A stretch of 64,000 nt of DNA from Antilocapra americana (Eukaryota > Chordata > Mammalia > Artiodactyla > Antilocapridae): positions 45,842,473-45,906,472 of the forward strand of contig ML660201.1 in NCBI GenBank assembly GCA_007570785.1. The letters are read 5' to 3'. A program made the translations under genes and the position numbers. Numbering within the stretch: position 1 is the stretch's first letter; the number at the start of each line of letters is the position of its first letter. Positions 57,835-64,000 of the stretch are shown piece after piece. The notes under the pieces were generated by a model. That model saw only the letters and a program-made list of their open reading frames with translations, had not been told where the DNA came from and ran no database searches.

Positions 57835-58705
57835 CTGGGCAGGCATTTATAACCCTAATTAACACTGGATCCGCAAGGGGGTGGAGGGTGTCCCAGCTCT
57901 AGAACTGTGATGCAGGCCGCGCCCAGCAGAGTACAAGGCAGGGAGGGTCCGCCTTGATGCTGGGTCAGGGGAGACGGTCAATGCAGCCGGGCCCCAGAAG
58001 GTGACAGGGAGCCCTGTGGCCTCAGTCTCTCTCCGTCTTAAGTCCTGGACCCTGGCAGCCATCCTCGTGGTGGGAGGGGGAGGGGTGCCCAGCCACCCCC
58101 AGACTGAGATCCTGCCGTGCATCTCTGATTGACCGTGTGTCCCTGGGAACCAGGCCCTCTCCCTCCTCCGGATAAAACTCCACTGTGACATCCTTCCATT
58201 AAATAGGGCATGTTCAGAAGAGAAAATTGCTACTATTTTCCCCTTTTACTTCACTGTCATCAAAAATTGATCCCATATTGCATCCTTATTTCAAAGAATG
58301 AGCTAAAAAAATAAAATAAAATAAAAATTCCTACTCCTCAGAGTGGCAGCTGCATCAAACTTCCCATTCCTCCCACCCCTCCCCCCCAAAAAAAAGAGAA
58401 AGGAAGAAAAGGAAAATGGGGCCATGGGAGGACCATTGCCACTGCCAACCCTTCTGGAGCTGTTGAATGTGGTGGGGCCATAGCTTTGGGAGAGAGGGAC
58501 GGGGCCCAGTCTGCGGGCAGAGGGGGATTTCAGTCTGGTGAAATGTGGTAGAAAATGGGGTAATTGGGGGAGGTTAATTTGGATCTAAATGGAGCGATTC
58601 GTTATCTCAATAAGAAGCATCTCGTTTCCCAGGCAGACGGCTGTGCCTGCCAGCCAGATGCTGGCCAGCCCATTGGCTCGGCGCAGGGCCCTGCCGCCCA
58701 TCCCC
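57835..58705. promoter_or_regulatory. Three AT-rich candidate patches
   Basis: 57840-57875 (catttataaccctaattaac actggatcc), 58190-58300 (ttaaatagggcatgttcaga agagaaaattgctac, then catcaaaaattgatcc) and 58555-58625 (gggtaattgggggaggttaa tttggatctaaatggagcga ttcgttatctc). They alternate with GC-rich sequence. An (AAAAT)n microsatellite lies at 58304-58326 and an A-rich tract at 58387-58420. Only the third patch looks clearly non-repetitive. Confidence 0.3.
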
Positions 58706-58999
58706 AGGAGGTCTAGCTTCCCAGAATCACTTACTCTCCTTGGCTCGTGGGACAGGGAGGTCGGGGAGCAAAGACAGGGGTCCAGGAAGGGGGAGCACTG
58801 AGGCTGAGGCTGGGGAGTGTGACACCCCACAGAGCACGGAGGCCCCCTGACTCTCAGAACAGTCTTCCTTCCCATGGGTCTAGCTGCCTCCTAAAAGAGG
58901 AGGGGATGGGTGGGGTAGGGAGCACAGTTTAATCTGCTTTATTTCCCAGTGCATTTGACAAAATATTGAGCAGCTCTCCACGAAAGCATGGGGTTTTCC

Positions 59000-59090
59000 C
59001 CACAACTGAGGGGTCACATGCCACAATTAAAAATCTCACTGCCGCAACTGAAGATCTGGTGCAGCCAAGTGAATTAAATATATTCTTCAA
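59000..59090 (+). mobile_element. Possible older SINE tail fragment
   Basis: cacatgccacaattaaaaat ctcactgccgcaactgaaga tctggtgcagccaag resembles the 3' half of a CHR-2 SINE. It lies directly before a complete CHR-2. It may be an older copy into whose tail the next element inserted. Confidence 0.35.
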
Positions 59091-59102
59091 AAGCACAAAG
59101 TT

Positions 59103-59393
59103 GGGCTTCCCCGGCGGTCCAGTGGTAAAGAATCTACCCGCCAATGCAGGGGACACGGGTTCAGTCCCCGCTCCAGGAAGATCCCACATGCCGTGGAGCA
59201 GCGGAGCCGTGTGCCACAACTGCGGAGCCCACGTGCTGCAGCAGCTGAGGCCGCTGTGCCTAGAGCCTGTGCTCCGCCACGAGAAGCCCGAGCACCACAA
59301 CGCAGGGTGGCCCCCACTCACCACAGCTAGAGGAAGCCCGTGCACAACAACAAAGACCCACCTCAAGCAAAAAATAAATCTTTTTTAAAAATA
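59103..59393 (+). mobile_element. CHR-2-type SINE, full length
   Basis: The head is gggcttccccggcggtccag tgg, the B-box-like part is gggttcagtccccgctccag, and the body is CpG-rich with caactgcggagcccacgtgc and gtgctccgccacgagaagcc. The A-rich tail ends near 59393. The 9-bp direct repeats aaaagcaca at 59089-59097 and 59394-59402 flank it approximately, with 5 bases (aagtt) between the first repeat and the head. Retained CpGs suggest it is young. Confidence 0.9.
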
Positions 59394-59402
59394 AAAAGCA
59401 CA

Positions 59403-62330
59403 GGGTTTTTTTTAAAACATAGAATATGTATAATAAGAATGAGACAAAAGAGCCAAGATAAGCAACCCCAGGACCAGCTGCTTGGTCTAGTTGAGCCTCC
59501 AGTTCGACTGTGAGCCTCCTGATAGCCAAAGGAACAAGGGGGAGCCAGTGCTTTGTGTTCTAACCAGTGGAGATGAGACATTTAAATCAACTCCCGCAGA
59601 AGCCAAGTCTTGCTTCCCATGGGTTGGTGTTTGGGGGAAACTCTCATGATGTGTCCCTCAGCTTCTCCCACCTTTACTAGGAGCTGACACTTGGGCTGCA
59701 GTCCAGAGTGTGTCCCTCTTCCCAAGGCCTCAGACCCCATCTGGTCCTTGCCAGGGACTGCGGGCGAGAGCCGCTGACAGTGCTGGGATCACCGGTCCCA
59801 CAGGTGTGGCCAACACAGGCTACAGTGCGTCTGAATAGACGTGGGGGTGTGCCCTGCTCTGCCTCCTGCCAGTTCTGTGGCTGTGGAGTACCCAACCCCA
59901 TTGACCTGTGCCCCCTTCTTCTGGAAAGTGGACTGGTAGCAGCAGTTTCATCCCCCATGGTTGTGCGGGTCACATGTGGACTCTGGGCCCCCGTAAGTGA
60001 TAATTGTAGTCATGAGGGCACCCAGTGGGGCCGTTGGTTTGGGACTGGTGCACGGGATTTCCTTGCTCTGGACATGTGTCTAGCCTGGCGTTGGCTGTAC
60101 CATGAGTACGGGCTGAGGGACAGGGTGAGTGTGGAGATAAGTGGAAGCCCCTCCCTCCACTGTGAATGCTGTGAGAACAAGGCAGAGAGCCTCATTTGGT
60201 CCGTGTATCTGGCACATGTTTGTTGAAAGAAGAAGAAGGAGGGGCCCTGGGCATCCCCTGTTCACTTCCTCCATGCTGTGGTTTTAGTTTGTATAAGATA
60301 ACACAAAACAAAGTGATCGCAATGGGGTGAGGGATGGAAGGAAGGTAAACCAGTGGGCAAACTGAGGGTACACTGGCGAAGTGGATCACTAGGCGTTAAT
60401 GAGGCAGGTGCAGCCAGAGGGCCCATGTGGCCAGGTGCGCATGGCAGGTGGCAGGGTCTAGGGGTCCAGGAGCTTCCGCATGCCCAGCCACAGCAGGAAG
60501 CTGCCCCGCCCACCTGAGCCTTAGGAGAGGAGCTCCTGACACGAAGGTGAGAACCACCTGCCTTGTGCAGATGGGTCTGAGCACACGTTTGCACACATGC
60601 ATGCGTACACACGGGTTCCCATGCCCGTGTGCACATGTAATCACATACACGGGCCTTCTTAATGTCTGCACTTGTATTCGCATCCTCTCATGTGGGTACA
60701 CCTGTGTATATGTTCAAGTGCAAATGTATACACGTCCTCCTTCAATTCCAAGTCCTCCACCCCCAGGATTGCAAAACTGTTGACCACAAAGTCCAGTGGA
60801 AGAGGTCTCCTCTCCCACCGGCTACTAAAGTGGAAGATCCCTCTGGCAGACCTTCCTCCCTGGAGGCCCAAGAGTCCCCAGTCACAGGAGTCCCACTTGT
60901 CCCCCCTTTCCTGGGGGAGAGCACTAGGAGGCTTTGGGGGATAGGGGAATGACATCAGGCTTCAGAATACTGGGGAGGGAAGGTCCCCATGGCCAGGACC
61001 TGACCCTGAGGATGGGTCAGCAGGCCTGGGCCATGCAGAGCAGGGGGCTGGGAATCAGATGGAGGCCTTCAGTACCTTGGTGGGCTGAGGCTGGGCTGAC
61101 TCTAGGGCACAAAGACCCTCCCTGCCCCACAGAGTGTCTGGCTCCGGATTTAGAGAAAGGAAACAGACCCGAGAGTGGTGAGTAAGTTCTACACTTAGCC
61201 TCATTTCTCACCCCCACACTAGTGGTGGTGGGGGAGTCCCACCTCTTGCTGAGCTTTGATGTTGCCACCTGTGAAGTGGGCTGAAGATCGCTCATGGAAG
61301 GTCTGCCCTGATGGGCGTGGAAGAGTGTCCCTGGGGCTGATCCAGCCAGCCCAGGACTCAGAGTCTGCTCCTCTGGGCCCTGCCCTTCCAGGCCCTTAAC
61401 TCAGGCAACAGCCTCAGTTCTAGGCACAGCCAAGCACAGCTCCCTGCAAAGGATCACTAAGCTCAACACTGATGAACACAAACCCACAGCAGCAACCCCG
61501 CCCTAATGCCGTGAGGGTCGTAGGCTGTGCTTGGCAGCGGTGCTGGAGGCTGACCACAACTGGAAAAGGGCTCCTGGGGGCCTGAGGTCACTGAAGGACC
61601 TTGAGGACATGAAACCCCCACCTTCTCCACATACACCTCTTATTTTCTCTGGCCTCAGCCTGGGCCCTGGGAAAGGGGCAGGAACTCCATGGCTACCCAG
61701 GATGATGAGTGCAAGGTCATGCAGTGAAGCTGAAGATGAGCTCAGGCCCACCCAAGTCTCCTCCTGCCCCCAAAATCTCTCACCCAGCCCCAAGTGTTCT
61801 CTTGTCCCATTCTCTTTGATCCACAGCCATCCAAAGGCCCATTTCCTGCTCAGAGGGGCTTCAGGGTCTCCGAGGGGGCTCAGGGTGTCTCATGGGTGAA
61901 TTGATGAGTGAAGGAGGGAGGTTTAGTTACGCAGTCCCAAGGACAATCCCCCTCCTGCCCTCAAGGAGCTGTGAGTGCAAACTGAGTAACCCCCCTCTGA
62001 GCCTCAGTTTCCTCATCTGGAAAATGGATCTGAAATGGGACCAGCTTTGTAGGGGCTGCTCTAGAGATTCATGAACAGTGCAGTGAATGCTCAGTGGTGT
62101 GGCTGTGACGACAGGTCCAAGTGCACTTCCAGGTGCAGGAATTCCCTGACAACCCTAAGTATTTCAGGAACACTCAAAGCCCTACCTGATCACCTGGCTG
62201 TGGTTTCTCCTCCCTGGAAAAGTCCTGACCCTTTCCTGTATTTTGCTGTGGCCCCGCTCCAGGAGCTACTCCCTTCTTCAGGCAGCTCCAGGTCCACGTT
62301 TTCCCACTCCCAGTGACATCTGACCCTCTT
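59403..62330. other. Intronic sequence with CA/GT-rich patch and a MIR
   Basis: No gene is seen. 60575-60735 is rich in alternating CA/TG steps. 61985-62100 is a forward MIR-like fragment (ctcagtttcctcatctggaa aatgg). 62165-62330 looks like diverged L2 3' sequence. Confidence 0.5.
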
Positions 62331-62336
62331 ACTGGT

Positions 62337-62545
62337 GTGTTGTCGTTCGGTCGCTAAGTTGTGTCTGACTCTTTGTGACCCCACAGACTAGCCCCCCAGG
62401 CTCCTCTGTCCATGAGATTTCCTAGGCAAGAATACTGGAGTGGGTTGCCGTTTCCTTCTCCAGAGGATCTTCCCGACCTAGGGATTGAACCTGCATTCCT
62501 GCATTGATAGATGGGTTCTTTACCACCAGGGCTGGCCCTTCCTAA
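62337..62545 (-). mobile_element. Bov-tA SINE
   Basis: Minus-strand Bov-tA: tgtcgttcggtcgctaagtt gtgtctgact at the body end, agaatactggagtgggttgc in the middle, and the tRNA head as ttctttaccaccagggctgg. The head end is degraded compared with other copies in the window. Confidence 0.9.
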
Positions 62546-63105
62546 TAAGCACAAGCGCCTCCAGGCTCCATGTGGTCAGCACCTCAGCGTTCTCCTGTTT
62601 TCTCCCTGACGCAATGGCAGTGGATGGTGCCATTTTCCCATTTCACAAGGAGGAAAGCCGAGGCCAGGAGAGGTGATTTCACCCCATTAGGATAGATTTG
62701 AGTGCACTGTGGGTCCATCACTAGAGGGGTCTCACCCACACAAAGTCCAGCCTGAAGACCTGAGATCAGGGGCTGAGATGGCCTTAGCCAGCTGAGATTC
62801 ATGGGTTCCTGTCCTGGGAGGTGGCATGATAGAGAACAGACTCCCTGACCCTTGTCCCAGGGGAGAGGGGCTGCAGCCTAAATTGGGGGGAGACGGGGTG
62901 GGGAGAGATGCCCCAAATAGGCTGGCACGTGCTGCCTGGCTGCCATCCCACCCTCCCCAGCTGGTGCCATGGCTCTATGGCCGTTGCTAGGCATCTGTAA
63001 GGCCCAGGTGGGCCCTACCTGTCGTGGAGCAGCAGTGCAGTGTGGGGTAGGCATGGGGCCCGGGCAGGAGCAAGGCCGCCTCCGCCTGCCCGCCCTCCTC
63101 TCACT
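62546..63105. other. Intronic sequence with a MIR fragment
   Basis: 62625-62700 is a reverse MIR-like fragment (cattttcccatttcacaagg aggaaagccgaggccagga). The rest is unique, with no gene seen. Confidence 0.45.
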
Positions 63106-63109
63106 TGGC

Positions 63110-63310
63110 AGCAGCAAGCAGAAGCCATTAGCGCCTGGCAGCCCGTGTCCCACGGTTCTGACAAACGCCTTAAGTGTTGTCGCCAAGGCTCCAGCTGTCC
63201 CTCCGGCCGCCTTTACTCCTCGTAATAACCAAGTGTCGAGGCTGATTGGAGCAGCAGGATGCAGCCGGTATTCAGAGCAGCTTTTACCCTGGACGTTTCC
63301 ACCTGGCAGC
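63110..63310. promoter_or_regulatory. Candidate conserved non-coding element
   Basis: CpG-retaining unique sequence: gcagaagccattagcgcctg, gacaaacgccttaagtgttg tcgcc, ggccgcctttactcctcgta ataaccaagtgtcg and aggctgattggagc. It contains an NKX-type TTAAGTG, a CCATTAG homeodomain core and a CCAAT box in reverse. A 250-codon open frame on the + strand (62969-63721) crosses it, but its translation resembles no known family. Confidence 0.35.
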
Positions 63311-63759
63311 CAGGCTGCGCCCACCCCACCCTCCGCCTCCACGCCTTTGTCCGCCTGTCGCCCCTGCCCAGGCCCCCAGCATCGCCCCCGGGCCAACCAG
63401 TGCCCTGCTTCGTGTCCCAGGTGGGGCCCGTGCTGCTGCCCACCAGAGCTGGTGGGCAGTGGTGGACTAGAGTCTCAAGCATCCACATCCAGCAGAATGG
63501 TGACCTCAATGAAAAGAAAGACATGGCTCCCATTCCCACCTTTTTGGGTGACCTCTGCCAGGGAACCCCTGCTTTCTCTTGGTTCAGCTTTATCTCTCAG
63601 CCTTGGTGTCCTTGTCGGTGGAATGGGAATGATGACTGGGCTTCATGGGGCTTACAGGGAACATATGTGTGAAGCAAGGTGTGACTCACAATGTCCTGGG
63701 GAAGAGATTCGGCCACACTGAGACCACAAACACCCTAGGACACAAGGAGGCTTGGGCGA

Positions 63760-63910
63760 ACCAACCACCTGCGTCAGCCGCCCTGCCACTCCTCTCCCCA
63801 GGACTGTGTGCTGCTGAGGCTCCCCTTCCTTCTTTTCTCTGTCTAGCCTTGTCCTTCACATTTGGCCTGCTCTTCCATCTTCCAGGAAGCCCTCCCAGTT
63901 TGATCTAACC
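63760..63910 (+). repeat. L2-like ancient LINE fragment
   Basis: tcccttccttcttttctctg-type sequence leading to cttccatcttccaggaagcc ctcccagtttgatc resembles the L2 3' region (the ...gaggccttccctgacc landmark is replaced by ggaagccctcccag). The match is diverged. Confidence 0.4.
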
Positions 63911-63928
63911 ACACTACTCTCCCTCAGG

Positions 63929-64000
63929 TTTTTGGTTTTGGCTGTGCCATGTGACAGGTGGGATCTTAGTTCCCCAACTAGGGATCGAACCCATGCCCCC
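63929..64000 (-). mobile_element. CHR-family SINE, cut by the window end
   Basis: ttttggttttggctgtgcca, gtgggatcttagttccccaa and tagggatcgaacccatgccc are the body-to-head sequence of a minus-strand CHR SINE. The tRNA-like head continues beyond the window. Confidence 0.85.

Noticed and set aside
62969..63721. 250-codon open frame on the + strand
   Set aside because: Composition is low-complexity and no family is recognised. Part of it overlaps a candidate non-coding element, which could explain the lack of stops.

Overview
The window is mammalian genomic DNA, almost certainly from a ruminant (cattle, sheep or goat type). The evidence is the interspersed repeats. There are at least six Bov-tA SINEs, each a tRNA-derived head fused to the Bov-A body, a family restricted to ruminants. 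There are also at least seven CHR-type SINEs, a cetartiodactyl family, together with old mammalian-wide repeats (MIR, L2, L1M 3' ends, MLT1, MER5A, an ERVL-class provirus remnant). Nothing prokaryotic is present, and there is no CRISPR array, operon or intact mobile-element coding capacity.

I can support one protein-coding segment: a 117-bp internal exon at 39479-39595 on the + strand. It encodes 39 residues that I recognise as the N-terminal part of the voltage-gated calcium channel auxiliary subunit alpha2delta-2 (CACNA2D2). It has a good acceptor and donor, and the reading frame closes a few codons past the donor. I found no other CACNA2D2 exon, so the rest of the window reads as two large introns, at least 39.5 kb upstream and at least 24.4 kb downstream. 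CACNA2D2 lies at human 3p21.31, which suggests cattle chromosome 22 (from memory, not tested).

Layout. 1-11.5 kb is GC-rich intron with a few SINEs and AT-rich islands that look like conserved non-coding elements. 11.5-13.6 kb is an AT-rich LINE-derived block. 16.7-18.6 kb holds the densest cluster of candidate regulatory sequence (a perfect MEF2 motif, a CRE-like motif, three CCAAT boxes). About 19.3-24.6 kb is a decayed ERVL-type provirus lying antisense to the host gene. It is interrupted by a CHR SINE, an L1 tail and two Bov-tA SINEs, and contains an inverted duplication with about 258-bp arms. 24.6-39.4 kb is GC-rich intron with further candidate elements (a forkhead-motif pair near 30.3 kb, a homeodomain palindrome near 32.1 kb). 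After the exon come a Bov-tA, an L1 tail, a hAT remnant, MER5A and more candidate elements (44.6, 45.7, 51.0, 52.1, 56.6, 58.6 and 63.2 kb). The window ends inside another CHR SINE.

The many GC-rich open reading frames of 60-256 codons resemble no family I know and are treated as chance. I see no previously undescribed system. The most interesting items are the inverted duplication inside the ERVL remnant and the clusters of candidate enhancers in the CACNA2D2 introns. Those elements are called only from composition and motifs, so all need alignment to other mammals.
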